Assembly (NCBI RefSeq): GCF_000722705.1
Contig: NZ_JPFW01000007.1
Coordinates: 248,001 to 312,000, forward strand
DNA length: 64,000 bases
Origin: Streptococcus mitis
GTDB lineage: Bacteria > Bacillota > Bacilli > Lactobacillales > Streptococcaceae
Direction: 5' to 3'
This document shows positions 18,181 through 28,200 of the stretch, in pieces. How positions within the stretch are numbered: position 1 is the first letter of the stretch; each line of letters begins with the position of its first letter. The translations under genes and the position numbers were made by a program. The notes beneath the pieces were generated by a model that ran no database searches, was not told the DNA's origin, and was given only the letters and a program-made list of their open reading frames with translations.

Positions 18181-18240
18181 TAAGACAAGTTTCTTTTGTC
18201 TTATGAATCAGTAGAAATGAAGAATAAAGGAAAGGATATT

Positions 18241-19653
18241 ATGGCTGAAGAAAGAGTAGAACCAAAACCAATTGATCTTGGTGAATATAAATTTGGTTTC
18301 CATGACGATGTAGAGCCTGTCCTATCGACAGGAAAAGGATTGAACGAAGATGTCATTCGCGAATTATCAGCTGCTAAGGGAGAACCTGAGTGGATGTTAG
18401 AATTCCGTTTGAAGTCTTATGAAACCTTCAAAAAAATGCCAATGCAGACTTGGGGAGCAGATTTGTCAGAGATTGACTTTGATGACTTGATTTACTATCA
18501 AAAACCATCTGATAAACCAGCCCGTTCATGGGATGAAGTTCCTGAAAAAATCAAAGAAACCTTTGAGCGTATCGGGATTCCTGAAGCTGAGCGTGCTTAT
18601 CTAGCAGGTGCCTCTGCCCAGTACGAGTCAGAAGTGGTTTACCACAACATGAAGGAAGAGTTCCAAAAATTGGGGATTATCTTTACAGATACAGATTCTG
18701 CCCTCAAGGAATACCCAGACTTGTTTAAACAATACTTTGCGAAGTTGGTACCGCCGACTGATAACAAGTTGGCTGCCCTGAACTCAGCAGTATGGTCAGG
18801 TGGAACCTTTATCTACGTACCAAAAGGTGTTAAGGTAGATATTCCGCTTCAAACTTATTTCCGTATCAACAACGAAAATACAGGTCAGTTCGAACGTACC
18901 TTGATTATCGTTGATGAGGGAGCAAGCGTCCATTACGTAGAAGGATGTACGGCACCAACATATTCAAGTAACAGCTTGCATGCTGCCATCGTAGAAATTT
19001 TTGCCTTAGATGGTGCTTATATGCGTTATACAACCATCCAAAACTGGTCTGATAACGTTTATAACTTGGTTACTAAGCGTGCTAAGGCTCAAAAGGATGC
19101 CACGGTTGAGTGGATTGATGGTAACTTGGGTGCAAAGACTACTATGAAATACCCATCTGTTTACCTTGATGGAGAAGGGGCGCGTGGTACTATGCTTTCT
19201 ATTGCCTTTGCTAATGCAGGGCAACACCAAGATACGGGTGCTAAGATGATTCACAATGCTCCACATACTAGCTCGTCTATTGTTTCTAAATCCATCGCTA
19301 AAGGCGGAGGAAAGGTTGACTACCGTGGACAGGTAACCTTTAATAAGAACTCTAAAAAATCTGTCTCTCACATCGAGTGTGATACTATTATCATGGATGA
19401 CTTGTCAGCATCAGATACTATTCCATTTAATGAAATTCACAACTCACAAGTCGCTTTGGAACACGAAGCTAAGGTATCTAAGATTTCTGAAGAACAACTC
19501 TATTACCTCATGAGCCGTGGATTGTCAGAATCTGAGGCAACTGAGATGATTGTTATGGGATTTGTAGAACCCTTCACAAAAGAGCTTCCAATGGAGTATG
19601 CTGTTGAGCTTAACCGCTTGATTAGCTATGAAATGGAAGGATCAGTTGGATAA
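18241..19653 (+). CDS. sufB: Fe-S cluster assembly protein SufB
   Basis: The 470-residue scaffold subunit is the last suf gene. It has the long N-terminal region with [14 protein letters not shown], the beta-helix core with VEGCTAPTY (conserved Cys) and a C-terminal SHIECD segment; Cys and Glu/His residues here are cluster-assembly ligands in the family. AAAGGAAAGG sits before the ATG at 18241. A 60-bp gap separates it from sufU. The operon ends at a terminator shared with the convergent dacA. Confidence 0.96.
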   Translation: MAEERVEPKPIDLGEYKFGFHDDVEPVLSTGKGLNEDVIRELSAAKGEPEWMLEFRLKSYETFKKMPMQTWGADLSEIDFDDLIYYQKPSDKPARSWDEVPEKIKETFERIGIPEAERAYLAGASAQYESEVVYHNMKEEFQKLGIIFTDTDSALKEYPDLFKQYFAKLVPPTDNKLAALNSAVWSGGTFIYVPKGVKVDIPLQTYFRINNENTGQFERTLIIVDEGASVHYVEGCTAPTYSSNSLHAAIVEIFALDGAYMRYTTIQNWSDNVYNLVTKRAKAQKDATVEWIDGNLGAKTTMKYPSVYLDGEGARGTMLSIAFANAGQHQDTGAKMIHNAPHTSSSIVSKSIAKGGGKVDYRGQVTFNKNSKKSVSHIECDTIIMDDLSASDTIPFNEIHNSQVALEHEAKVSKISEEQLYYLMSRGLSESEATEMIVMGFVEPFTKELPMEYAVELNRLISYEMEGSVG

Positions 19654-19683
19654 AGTTATATTTTAGTAGAACTAAGAAATAGT

Positions 19684-19717
19684 AAAAAAATCGCGGTTTA
19701 AAATCGCGATTTTTTTA
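19684..19717. terminator. Bidirectional terminator between sufB and dacA
   Basis: ATCGCG (19690-19695) pairs with CGCGAT (19705-19710), flanked by A-run on the left and T-run on the right, so it works for both converging genes. Confidence 0.92.
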
Positions 19718-20956
19718 TAATTTTTCGTTGATGAAGCGGATAAACTGATTCCACCAAACTTTTAAGAAGAAGGCTTTTTCAACTTTCTTTTCTGCTAGCA
19801 TTTCGAAACTAGGACGTTCAGTGGTAATGTAACCTTGACCAATCAAGTCCTTGTCTTCATAAGTTAAATGGCCAACCACTGTTCCAGCTTCAAGTGGTGC
19901 TGGGATTGCTTTGGAATCAGGTGTGAATTGAACAGATTGGGAAGATTGATTCCCAACACGTTCAATTAGAGAGATATCATCTTTGGCAACAGCAGTGACT
20001 GTATCTTCTTTTCCGTCTTGTACAGGGACTTTGCTATCTTGGTAGGCCTCGCCTTTTTGAACGATTTTGCGAAGTGTGAATGTAGAAGAGATATAATCCA
20101 TTAGTGAAGATGTAGCTGTGAAACGAGCGTAAGGATTATTGGCTTGATGATCTGCATTCAAAACAACTGTGATAACCCTCATTCCTTTTTCGACAGTAGT
20201 ACCAACAAAAGACTCTCCAGCTTTGTCTGTTGTTCCTGTTTTCAGTCCATCAAAACCACCACGGTAAGCAGGCATGCCTTCTAACATGTAGTTTGTTGAA
20301 GTGATTGTCATTCCAGCAAAAGTAGAAGATGGTTTTTTGGTGATTTCCAAGACTTGTGGGTACTTTTTGATGAGGTTACGAGCAACGATAGCAACATCAT
20401 AAGCACTGAGCTTGTTTTCATCATCTTTTTTAGAGCCTGGGTAAATGTTATCCCCTAGAGTCTCATTGTTCAGACCAGTTGTATTGACAACAGTAGCATC
20501 TTGAATTCCCCATTCCAAGAGTTTTGCCCGCATCATATCGACGAAATCTTTTTCTGAGCCAGCAATTTTCTCAGCTAGAGCAATGGCTGCACTGTTAGCG
20601 CTAGATACTAGTGTTGCTTCCAGTAGTTGTTCGACGGTATAATTACGAGCCTCCATAGGGACGTTACTTGCTTCAGAATTAGTTGTTAATTTGTAAGGAT
20701 ATTCAGAAATATCTACTGGGGTAGATAGCGAAATACTTCCGTTTTCCAAGGCTTCATAGACAAGATAAACTGTAATTAATTTTGTAATAGAAGCGATTTC
20801 GACTGGCTGAGTTGCATCTTTTTCATAAAGTATTTTTCCAGTATTTGCCTCAACGGCAATTGCATGTTTTGCAGCAATATTAAAATCTTGAGCAGCAACA
20901 GTAGATGCTGACCCAATCACAGATAAGCTTAGTAGAGTTAAAATGATTTTTTTCAT
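19715..20956 (-). CDS. dacA: D-alanyl-D-alanine carboxypeptidase (PBP3)
   Basis: The 413-residue low-molecular-weight penicillin-binding protein has a signal peptide ending STVAA at about residue 22. The three active-site motifs are SITK, SAN (in VSSANSAA) and KTGT (in GLKTGTTD). A C-terminal beta-sandwich domain and an amphipathic anchoring helix (VWWNQFIRFINEKL) follow. It trims the terminal D-Ala of the peptidoglycan pentapeptide and so limits cross-linking. Length equals the pneumococcal protein. It is a single gene reading toward the suf operon, with an extended -10 promoter. Confidence 0.97.
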   Translation of the reverse strand: MKKIILTLLSLSVIGSASTVAAQDFNIAAKHAIAVEANTGKILYEKDATQPVEIASITKLITVYLVYEALENGSISLSTPVDISEYPYKLTTNSEASNVPMEARNYTVEQLLEATLVSSANSAAIALAEKIAGSEKDFVDMMRAKLLEWGIQDATVVNTTGLNNETLGDNIYPGSKKDDENKLSAYDVAIVARNLIKKYPQVLEITKKPSSTFAGMTITSTNYMLEGMPAYRGGFDGLKTGTTDKAGESFVGTTVEKGMRVITVVLNADHQANNPYARFTATSSLMDYISSTFTLRKIVQKGEAYQDSKVPVQDGKEDTVTAVAKDDISLIERVGNQSSQSVQFTPDSKAIPAPLEAGTVVGHLTYEDKDLIGQGYITTERPSFEMLAEKKVEKAFFLKVWWNQFIRFINEKL

Positions 20957-20965
20957 AGTAAGTTT

Positions 20966-20974
20966 ATTCTAACA
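20966..20974 (-). promoter_or_regulatory. Extended -10 promoter of dacA
   Basis: On the minus strand TG-T-TAGAAT lies about 10 bp before the dacA ATG. The leader would be very short; no -35 is evident. Confidence 0.5.
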
Positions 20975-21058
20975 TAAAGAAAAAAATATTCCCAGTTTCA
21001 CGATAGAAGAAAGAAGCTTTTTTGAAAGTGTGGTAAAATAGATGAATGGAGGTACCCC

Positions 21059-22168
21059 ATGTTTCGTAAGAATAAATTATTTTTTTGGACCAGTGAGATT
21101 TTATTATTAACCATCATCTTTTATTTATGGAGACAGATGGGTGGGATTATAACGCCTTTTGTAAGTGTCGCAAACACCATAATGATTCCCTTTCTTCTAG
21201 GTAGTTTTTTATATTATTTGACCAATCCCTTTGTTAGTTTTTTACAAAAGTATTTCAAAATTAATCGTATCATTGGTATTCTACTAACTTTGTGTGCCTT
21301 GGTTTGGGGGCTAGTTATTGGGGTAGTCTATCTCTTACCGATTTTGGTCAATCAGTTGACCAGCTTGATTGCGACTAGCCAGACTATCTACAGCCGTTTA
21401 CAAGATTTGATTTTGGATTTATCTACTTATCCAGCTTTTCAAAATTTGGATATCCAAGCGACTATTCAACAGTTAAATCTTTCTTATGTAGATATTTTAC
21501 AAAATATACTAAATAGTGTGACCAATAGTGTCGGAAGTATCCTATCAGCTCTCTTTAGTACTGTTTTAATTATTATCATGACACCTGTATTTTTGGTTTA
21601 TTTTTTGTTAGATGGTCACAAATTTTTACCGATGCTTGAACGTACTGTTTTAAAGAGAGATAAGTTGCATATTGTAGGCCTCTTAAAAAATTTGAATGCG
21701 ACAATTGCTCGATATATTAGTGGAGTCGCCATTGATGCGATTATTATTGGTTGTTTGGCCTTTATCGGATATAGCGTGATCGGTTTAAAATACGCTTTGG
21801 TCTTCGCCATCTTTTCAGGATTAGCCAATCTCATTCCGTATGTGGGACCAAGTATTGGTTTGATTCCAATGATTATCGCAAATGTCTTTACTGATCCTCA
21901 TAGAATGCTGATTGCAGTTATTTACATGTTGATCATTCAACAAGTGGATGGGAACATCCTTTACCCTCGAATCGTTGGCGGAGTGATGAAGGTTCATCCA
22001 ATTACGATTTTAGTATTACTTTTATTATCAAGTAACATCTATGGCGTCATTGGTATGATTGTCGCAGTACCAACTTATTCTATCTTAAAAGAAATTTCTA
22101 AGTTTTTATCACGTTTGTATGAAAATCATAAAATAATGAAAGAACGAGAAAGAGAATTAGCTAAGTAA
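21059..22168 (+). CDS. AI-2E family transporter (PF01594-type membrane protein)
   Basis: The 369-residue protein has about seven to eight membrane segments: a pair near the N-terminus, one near residue 80, then a cluster from about 160 onward. The family core PYVGPSIGLIPMIIA and QQVDGNILYPRIVGG is intact. Members were named for autoinducer-2 export by TqsA, but others are Na+/H+ antiporters or of unknown substrate, so the role cannot be set from sequence. It is a single gene with GGAGG and its own extended -10 (TGGTAAAAT at 21031-21039). Confidence 0.88.
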   Translation: MFRKNKLFFWTSEILLLTIIFYLWRQMGGIITPFVSVANTIMIPFLLGSFLYYLTNPFVSFLQKYFKINRIIGILLTLCALVWGLVIGVVYLLPILVNQLTSLIATSQTIYSRLQDLILDLSTYPAFQNLDIQATIQQLNLSYVDILQNILNSVTNSVGSILSALFSTVLIIIMTPVFLVYFLLDGHKFLPMLERTVLKRDKLHIVGLLKNLNATIARYISGVAIDAIIIGCLAFIGYSVIGLKYALVFAIFSGLANLIPYVGPSIGLIPMIIANVFTDPHRMLIAVIYMLIIQQVDGNILYPRIVGGVMKVHPITILVLLLLSSNIYGVIGMIVAVPTYSILKEISKFLSRLYENHKIMKERERELAK

Positions 22169-22170
22169 AA

Positions 22171-22192
22171 GTCAGGAATTCCTGATTTTTCT
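22171..22192 (+). terminator. Short terminator after the AI-2E family gene
   Basis: The palindrome TCAGGAATTCCTGA (22172-22185) is followed by a T-run. Confidence 0.7.
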
Positions 22193-22274
22193 TTTTGTTT
22201 AGCTAAGTGATAGGAGTAGAAGTGTCGTTTAGATTAGCAGATTAAGAATAATTCACAAAAACTTTGTAAAACAC

Positions 22275-22302
22275 TTGCAATTTAGCTGAAATTTGATAAA
22301 AT
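22275..22302 (+). promoter_or_regulatory. Promoter of tuf
   Basis: TTGCAA (22275-22280), a 16-bp spacer and TAAAAT (22297-22302) with an upstream TG. Confidence 0.75.
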
Positions 22303-22373
22303 AGTAAGGAAAGTTAGACTGTATTGCCTACTGTCTATCTATAAAATATATTTTATTGGAGGCTTTTACTCAA

Positions 22374-23570
22374 ATGGCAAAAGAAAAATACGATCGTAGT
22401 AAACCGCACGTTAACATTGGTACTATCGGACACGTTGACCACGGTAAAACTACCCTAACTGCAGCTATCACAACTGTTTTGGCACGTCGCTTGCCTTCAT
22501 CAGTTAACCAACCTAAAGACTATGCGTCTATCGATGCTGCTCCAGAAGAACGCGAACGCGGTATCACAATCAACACTGCGCACGTTGAGTACGAAACTGA
22601 AAAACGTCACTACGCTCACATCGACGCTCCAGGACACGCGGACTACGTTAAAAACATGATCACTGGTGCTGCTCAAATGGACGGAGCTATCCTTGTAGTA
22701 GCTTCAACTGACGGACCAATGCCACAAACTCGTGAGCATATCCTTCTTTCACGTCAGGTTGGTGTTAAACACCTTATCGTCTTCATGAACAAAGTTGACT
22801 TGGTTGACGACGAAGAATTGCTTGAATTGGTTGAAATGGAAATCCGTGACCTCTTGTCAGAATACGACTTCCCAGGTGACGATCTTCCAGTTATCCAAGG
22901 TTCAGCTCTTAAAGCTCTTGAAGGTGACTCTAAATACGAAGATATCGTTATGGAATTGATGAACACAGTTGATGAGTACATCCCAGAACCAGAACGTGAC
23001 ACTGACAAACCATTGCTTCTTCCAGTCGAAGACGTATTCTCAATCACTGGACGTGGTACAGTTGCTTCAGGACGTATCGACCGTGGTGTTGTTAAAGTCA
23101 ACGACGAAATCGAAATCGTTGGTCTTAAAGAAGAAACTCATAAAGCAGTTGTAACTGGTGTTGAAATGTTCCGTAAACAACTTGACGAAGGTCTTGCAGG
23201 AGATAACGTAGGTGTCCTTCTTCGTGGTGTTCAACGTGATGAAATCGAACGTGGACAAGTTATCGCTAAACCAGGTTCAATCAACCCACACACTAAATTC
23301 AAAGGTGAAGTTTATATCCTTACTAAAGAAGAAGGTGGACGTCACACTCCATTCTTCAACAACTACCGTCCACAATTCTACTTCCGTACTACTGACGTTA
23401 CAGGTTCAATCGAACTTCCAGCAGGTACTGAAATGGTAATGCCTGGTGATAACGTGACAATCGACGTTGAGTTGATCCACCCAATCGCCGTAGAACAAGG
23501 TACTACATTCTCTATCCGTGAGGGTGGACGTACTGTTGGTTCAGGTATGGTTACAGAAATCGAAGCTTAA
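22374..23570 (+). CDS. tuf: Translation elongation factor Tu
   Basis: The 398-residue GTPase delivers aminoacyl-tRNA to the ribosome. G1 [10 protein letters not shown]3 DAPGHADY and G4 NKVD motifs are present, followed by beta-barrel domains 2 and 3. Start [11 protein letters not shown] at 22374 with TTGGAGG upstream; an in-frame extension from 22356 lies over the ribosome binding site. Codon use is extremely biased, as expected. It stands alone rather than in the str operon, as in other streptococci. Sequence is complete and conventional. Confidence 0.98.
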   Translation: MAKEKYDRSKPHVNIGTIGHVDHGKTTLTAAITTVLARRLPSSVNQPKDYASIDAAPEERERGITINTAHVEYETEKRHYAHIDAPGHADYVKNMITGAAQMDGAILVVASTDGPMPQTREHILLSRQVGVKHLIVFMNKVDLVDDEELLELVEMEIRDLLSEYDFPGDDLPVIQGSALKALEGDSKYEDIVMELMNTVDEYIPEPERDTDKPLLLPVEDVFSITGRGTVASGRIDRGVVKVNDEIEIVGLKEETHKAVVTGVEMFRKQLDEGLAGDNVGVLLRGVQRDEIERGQVIAKPGSINPHTKFKGEVYILTKEEGGRHTPFFNNYRPQFYFRTTDVTGSIELPAGTEMVMPGDNVTIDVELIHPIAVEQGTTFSIREGGRTVGSGMVTEIEA

Positions 23571-23613
23571 TTCGATTTAGTTCCCAGAAGAACAATTATT
23601 TAAGTCAGACACT

Positions 23614-23647
23614 AAAAGAATCTTGCTTTGCAAGGTTCTTTTTTCTG
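23614..23647 (+). terminator. Intrinsic terminator after tuf
   Basis: AAAAGAATCTTGC (23614-23626) pairs with GCAAGGTTCTTTT (23630-23642), followed by T-run. Confidence 0.92.
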
Positions 23648-23676
23648 GTATTGAACTAAAATTGAAGAATTGCTTA

Positions 23677-23710
23677 CAAAAAAGCTCCATACACTTGGTG
23701 TGTATAGAGC
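23677..23710 (-). terminator. Terminator after the DEAD-box helicase gene
   Basis: On the minus strand GCTCTATACAC pairs with GTGTATGGAGC (one mismatch), then TTTTTTG. Confidence 0.8.
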
Positions 23711-23720
23711 AAATGGGGCT

Positions 23721-24803
23721 TCATTTGATATATAGTTCTTGGTTTTTCAAGACAATTTCATGTAAGCTTGCAAATTTTTTGAGTTTTTTGATTTCTTCTG
23801 GATGAGTGACGAGAGTGATAACATAACCTTCCTTGCCCATACGGCCAGTACGGCCAGCACGGTGGGTGTAGGTCTCGATATCTCTAGGGACATCAAAGTT
23901 TACAACACATTCGAGGCTATCGATATCAATTCCACGAGCCAGAAGGTCAGTTGCAAGAAGTAGGGTTAGTTGCTTGTCTTTAAACTTTTCTAAGATGACT
24001 TTTCTAAATTTAACATTGACATCACTCGCTAGAGAAACAGCCAAGATATCACGATATTGTAGTTTTTCTTCTGCACTTCCTAGATCTGACAGGCTGTTAA
24101 AAAAGACTAGTCCGCGGAAATCCTCTACATGAGCCAGTTTTCGTAGCATATCCACTCGGTGACGTTGATATACCTGCATATAGAAATGTTGAATGTTGTC
24201 CAATTTTTGGTCAGAGAGGTCAATGGTACGTGTATTAGGCGCAATCTTTTCTTGGTCAAACTTGGTTGTCGCACTCATGTAGATGAGTTGGTGGTCACGA
24301 GGTGCGTAGTGGGTGATTTTCTCGACAAAGTGAATCTGAGAATCATCTAGCAATTGATCAAATTCATCCAGGATAATGGTTTCTACATTCATCATCTTGA
24401 TTTTTTTCAATTTAATCAACTCAAAGATACGACCAGGGGTTCCAATCAGAATTTCTGGTCCTTTTTTGAGGCGTTCAATTTGACGTTTCTGACTTGAACC
24501 CGATAGGAAGAGTTGGGCTGTCAAACCGATGGCTTCTGCCCACGTTTTACATACATCAAAAATCTGTCCAGCAAGTTCCGTGTTTGGTGCTAGAATCAAG
24601 AGTTGTTGCGCTTTTTTCTTTTGTAGTCGGAGAAGACTTGGTAGGAGGTAAGCTAGGGTCTTACCAGTTCCTGTTGGGCTCACTCCTAGAAGATTTTCTC
24701 CTGCAAGAAGGGGATCAAATAGTTGAGTTTGAATGGGGGTAAATTCTTGGAAACCGAGTTGGTCGCTCAGTTCTTGCCATTCAGTCGGTAGTTTAGTTTT
24801 CAT
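23721..24803 (-). CDS. DEAD-box ATP-dependent RNA helicase
   Basis: This 360-residue helicase is short for the family. The Q-motif region (FTPIQTQLF), motif I SPTGTGKT, motif II DEFD in place of DEAD, motif III SAT and motif VI HRAGRTGRMG are all visible, so both RecA-like domains are complete with almost no C-terminal tail. It probably unwinds short RNA duplexes in ribosome assembly or mRNA turnover (inference). The ATG at 24803 lies inside the end of the upstream oxidoreductase gene (11-bp overlap), so the two form an operon. It is closed by a minus-strand terminator convergent with tuf. Confidence 0.92.
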   Translation of the reverse strand: MKTKLPTEWQELSDQLGFQEFTPIQTQLFDPLLAGENLLGVSPTGTGKTLAYLLPSLLRLQKKKAQQLLILAPNTELAGQIFDVCKTWAEAIGLTAQLFLSGSSQKRQIERLKKGPEILIGTPGRIFELIKLKKIKMMNVETIILDEFDQLLDDSQIHFVEKITHYAPRDHQLIYMSATTKFDQEKIAPNTRTIDLSDQKLDNIQHFYMQVYQRHRVDMLRKLAHVEDFRGLVFFNSLSDLGSAEEKLQYRDILAVSLASDVNVKFRKVILEKFKDKQLTLLLATDLLARGIDIDSLECVVNFDVPRDIETYTHRAGRTGRMGKEGYVITLVTHPEEIKKLKKFASLHEIVLKNQELYIK

Positions 24804-25776
24804 TTTCTGCCTCAAATCTAATGCCAGCAGTCTGGCGCATGGTATATAGTAGCTCATGAACAGAGCCTGCATCGTCCAGCCAAGTCTGGTAGAGTGTCTG
24901 GTCTGGTTGCTGGATCATCTGTGCAAATGCAGCGACTTCCTCAGTCATCGTATGAGGAGCCTGTTGGATAGGGAGTTGGATTTGATTGCCTTGATGGTCG
25001 GTAAAAATAGCTGAGCTGACATGTTCGATGGTGTTGAGGGTCAAGGTACCATCTGTTGTATAAATCTCGCAAGGGAGATTGGAAGTGATGTTTTTTCCAG
25101 CCTTGATATGAACTTGATAGTCTGGGTAGAAGAGGATTCCGTCACCATTTAGGTCAATACTATTGTCAAGCTGTTGAGCCTGATAGGTTGCATCCTTAGC
25201 TTTTCCAAAGAGACGAACGGCAGCGTAGAGGGGATAAATCCCCAAATCCATAAGGGCTCCTCCAGCAAAATGGTTTGAAAAGACGTTAGGTGTCTGTCCA
25301 GCCAATAAGTTCGGCATCTTGGAAGAATACTTGGCATAGTTGAAATCTGCCCCTAACACTTGCTTGTCTGCTAAGAAATTTTTGATAGTTGTGAAAGCTT
25401 CCTCGTGATAATTACGAGCTGCTTCGAAGATAAAACAGTGATTTTTCTCAGCTGTTTGAATCAAATCCAGCCATTCTTGTGGCTGCGTGACAGCTGGCTT
25501 TTCAAGAATAACGTGTTTAGCAGTAGACAAGGCAGCTTTTGCCTGAGCAAAATGCAAGGAGTTTGGACTAGCAATATAGACTACATCAAAAGAGCTCTTG
25601 AAGAAGTCCTCTAATTGATCAAAGAGTTGGATATCCTGATAGTGAGAAGCAAAGGTTGCTGCAGTTTCTAGTTTTCTAGAATAGACTGCGACCAACTGGT
25701 ATTCTTCACTGGTATGGGCTGCTTCTATGAAGTGATGGCTGATAGCCCCTGTTCCGATGACACCTAATTTAAGCAT
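24793..25776 (-). CDS. Gfo/Idh/MocA family NAD(P)-dependent oxidoreductase
   Basis: The 327-residue protein begins with a Rossmann fold (LGVIGTGAISHHF) and has the family EKPAVTQPQEW motif with its catalytic-area Lys, then the C-terminal alpha/beta domain with GGALMDLGIYPLYA. Substrate, probably a sugar or inositol derivative, cannot be named. The ATG at 25776 is set by AGGAGT; an in-frame extension to 25860 has no ribosome binding site. It overlaps the helicase start by 11 bp. Confidence 0.93.
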   Translation of the reverse strand: MLKLGVIGTGAISHHFIEAAHTSEEYQLVAVYSRKLETAATFASHYQDIQLFDQLEDFFKSSFDVVYIASPNSLHFAQAKAALSTAKHVILEKPAVTQPQEWLDLIQTAEKNHCFIFEAARNYHEEAFTTIKNFLADKQVLGADFNYAKYSSKMPNLLAGQTPNVFSNHFAGGALMDLGIYPLYAAVRLFGKAKDATYQAQQLDNSIDLNGDGILFYPDYQVHIKAGKNITSNLPCEIYTTDGTLTLNTIEHVSSAIFTDHQGNQIQLPIQQAPHTMTEEVAAFAQMIQQPDQTLYQTWLDDAGSVHELLYTMRQTAGIRFEAENEN

Positions 25777-25810
25777 AGTTACTCCTTTTCCGATTTCAAA
25801 TCCTTCTTTC

Positions 25811-25819
25811 ATTATAACA
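25811..25819 (-). promoter_or_regulatory. Extended -10 promoter of the oxidoreductase/helicase operon
   Basis: Minus strand TG-T-TATAAT about 35 bp before the oxidoreductase ATG. Confidence 0.7.
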
Positions 25820-25889
25820 TAGATAGACGGGACTATCCAACAGAGGGTAAAAAATTTCAAATAAGCTACTAGGTCTTTTCCAAAGAAAG

Positions 25890-25898
25890 TGGTACAAT
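25890..25898 (+). promoter_or_regulatory. Extended -10 promoter of the YoaK-family gene
   Basis: TG-G-TACAAT (25890-25898), divergent from the oxidoreductase promoter about 75 bp away. Confidence 0.6.
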
Positions 25899-25928
25899 AA
25901 TGAGATGAGTAAATGAATGGGAGGGAAA

Positions 25929-26621
25929 ATGAGGTTATTACCTATAAGAAAAATATCACGTCAGTCTAAGAGGCTAGCGCTTTTTTTGACTTTTTGTGCA
26001 GGATATGTAGACGCCTATACTTTTATTGTGCGAGGGAATACTCTTGTAGCTGGACAAACTGGGAATGTCGTCTTTCTTTCAGTAGAATTAATCCAGAATA
26101 ATGTTTCAGATGTTAGGGACAAGGTTCTCACCTTGCTAGCTTTTATGATGGGGATCTTTTTATTAACTGTTTATAAGGAAAAATTGAGAATTGTGAAAAA
26201 ACCGATTCTGTCACTGATTCCTTTGGCAATCTTATCAATAGTTATTGGTTTTGTGCCTCAGACTGTGGATAATATCTATCTAGTACCACCCTTGGCCTTC
26301 TGTATGGGACTGGTGACAACTGCTTTTGGAGAAGTGTCCGGTATTGCTTATAATAATGCCTTTATGACAGGAAATATCAAGCGGACCATGCTGGCTTTTG
26401 GAGATTATTTCCGAACCAAGCACACTCCTTTTTTGCGTGAAGGGTTCATATTTGTTAGCCTGCTTAGTAGTTTTGTCCTTGGCGTTGTCTTTTCAGCCTA
26501 TTTGACGATTTTTTATCAGGAAAAGACCATTCTTGGTGTTCCTATTATGATGAGTATTTTTTATCTCAGTATGCTTTTTGCCTCGTGGCAGAAAAAAGTA
26601 AAAGAAAAAGCTTCATTTTAG
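25929..26621 (+). CDS. YoaK family (DUF1275) membrane protein
   Basis: The 230-residue protein has about six membrane segments. The family start AGYVDAYTFIVRG and GQTGNVVFLSVEL, plus FMTGNIKR in the second half, identify the DUF1275/YoaK family, whose function is unknown. GGGAGGG before the ATG at 25929 sets the start. It is a single gene between the oxidoreductase promoter and the rplU leader; no obvious terminator follows, so readthrough into the L21 leader is possible. Confidence 0.88.
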   Translation: MRLLPIRKISRQSKRLALFLTFCAGYVDAYTFIVRGNTLVAGQTGNVVFLSVELIQNNVSDVRDKVLTLLAFMMGIFLLTVYKEKLRIVKKPILSLIPLAILSIVIGFVPQTVDNIYLVPPLAFCMGLVTTAFGEVSGIAYNNAFMTGNIKRTMLAFGDYFRTKHTPFLREGFIFVSLLSSFVLGVVFSAYLTIFYQEKTILGVPIMMSIFYLSMLFASWQKKVKEKASF

Positions 26622-26631
26622 GTGTTATTAC

Positions 26632-26660
26632 TTGTAAGAAAATAGGAGATATGCTATACT
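26632..26660 (+). promoter_or_regulatory. Promoter of the rplU operon
   Basis: TTGTAA (26632-26637), a 17-bp spacer and extended TG-C-TATACT (26652-26660). Confidence 0.8.
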
Positions 26661-26664
26661 TGAA

Positions 26665-26890
26665 GAGTTGACTATGCACGATCCTGTGCAACCGCACGAA
26701 CATCGTTGCTCGTCGTATAACAAATTTAAACTTCGTCATTGTCGCCTTGCCTAACATAAGTTATGTCTTCGGCTCAATTCCTAGTTTATTCTTTGTTATA
26801 CTTAGAGCTCTTCCTTTAAGTGGTTCGTCCCACGATGCTAGGCGAGTCTTCACAAAAAATTCGGGGAAACCCATAAAAATCATAGGAGGT
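26665..26890 (+). ncRNA. Ribosomal protein L21 leader RNA (5' UTR of rplU)
   Basis: About 225 nt of structured 5' UTR. GTATAACAAA (26715-26724) pairs perfectly with TTTGTTATAC (26792-26801), enclosing a smaller palindrome around ACATAAGTTATGT. Further down GGCGA can pair back to TCGCC. The position matches the L21 leader family of Firmicutes, a presumed autoregulatory element for rplU-prp-rpmA. Family assignment is by position and pairing, not by a covariance search. Confidence 0.75.
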
Positions 26891-26895
26891 GCATA

Positions 26896-27210
26896 ATGAG
26901 CACATACGCAATTATCAAAACTGGCGGAAAACAAGTTAAAGTTGAAGTTGGTCAAGCAGTTTACGTTGAAAAATTGAACGTTGAAGCTGGTCAAGAAGTT
27001 ACTTTTAACGAAGTTGTTCTTGTTGGTGGTGAAAACACTGTTGTCGGAACTCCACTTGTTGCTGGAGCTACTGTAGTTGGAACTGTTGAAAAACAAGGAA
27101 AACAAAAGAAAGTTGTTACTTACAAGTACAAACCTAAAAAAGGTAGCCACCGTAAACAAGGTCACCGTCAACCATATACAAAAGTTGTCATCAACGCAAT
27201 CAACGCTTAA
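26896..27210 (+). CDS. rplU: 50S ribosomal protein L21
   Basis: The 104-residue protein begins [20 protein letters not shown], the L21 signature, and ends with the basic [17 protein letters not shown] segment that binds 23S rRNA. It is preceded by AGGAGG and the L21 leader. prp and rpmA follow within 16 bp each, forming the conserved L21-Prp-L27 operon. Confidence 0.98.
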
Positions 27211-27216
27211 TTTTAA

Positions 27217-27570
<354 letters not shown>

Positions 27571-27586
27571 CACGGAGGAAAACATT

Positions 27587-27880
27587 ATGTTAAAAATGAC
27601 TCTTAACAACTTGCAACTTTTCGCCCACAAAAAAGGTGGAGGTTCTACATCAAACGGACGTGATTCACAAGCGAAACGTCTTGGAGCTAAAGCAGCTGAC
27701 GGACAAACTGTAACAGGTGGCTCAATCCTTTACCGTCAACGTGGTACACACATCTACCCAGGTGTAAACGTTGGACGTGGTGGAGACGATACTTTGTTCG
27801 CTAAAGTTGAAGGCGTAGTACGCTTTGAACGTAAAGGACGCGATAAAAAACAAGTTTCTGTTTACCCAATCGCTAAATAA
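27587..27880 (+). CDS. rpmA: 50S ribosomal protein L27, with Prp-cleaved N-terminal extension
   Basis: The 97-residue precursor begins [12 protein letters not shown] followed by [15 protein letters not shown], the mature L27 start. The segment LNLQLF/LNNLQLF is the Prp recognition motif and is cut after Phe12, exposing the N-terminus that reaches the peptidyl transferase centre. A CACGGAGG ribosome binding site precedes it. The rest is a normal L27. Confidence 0.97.
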   Translation: MLKMTLNNLQLFAHKKGGGSTSNGRDSQAKRLGAKAADGQTVTGGSILYRQRGTHIYPGVNVGRGGDDTLFAKVEGVVRFERKGRDKKQVSVYPIAK

Positions 27881-27903
27881 AAAGGTCCAGTGAACCTTTT
27901 TAT
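27879..27903 (+). terminator. First terminator after rpmA
   Basis: AAAAAGGT (27879-27886) pairs with ACCTTTTT (27894-27901), overlapping the rpmA stop. Confidence 0.75.
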
Positions 27904-27952
27904 CCCGAGCCTTGAAATGTAAAGGCGAGGAAGCTAGAAGTAGCATAAACTA

Positions 27953-27987
27953 AGGCTTTCCGAGTTTTCGGAGAGCCTATTTTTTTA
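27953..27987 (+). terminator. Second, stronger terminator after rpmA
   Basis: AGGCTTTCCGA (27953-27963) pairs with TCGGAGAGCCT (27968-27978) with one G-U pair, then seven Ts. Confidence 0.9.
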
Positions 27988-28200
27988 TTTTGATACCCAC
28001 GCTGATACCCATATTTTAAAAACCAATGTAAGAAGTGAATTTGTCGGTTACTTTATTTTACAATTAAAAAATAGCATGATGTAAAAATTTTTTAGTAATG
28101 AATTTTATAAGGTAATAAGATATTGTAAAAATTGCTAAGCTTTGATATTATAATTGTATCTAAAAGAAGAAGTAAGAAGAATGAAAGGATGTGACCCTGT
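27988..28200. other. AT-rich intergenic stretch with an 8-bp direct repeat
   Basis: Between the rpmA terminators and the lipoprotein gene there is no coding frame. GATACCCA occurs twice, separated by CGCT (about 27991-28011). TATAAT at 28149-28154 is a possible -10 for the lipoprotein. The stretch is more AT-rich than its surroundings. Confidence 0.5.
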
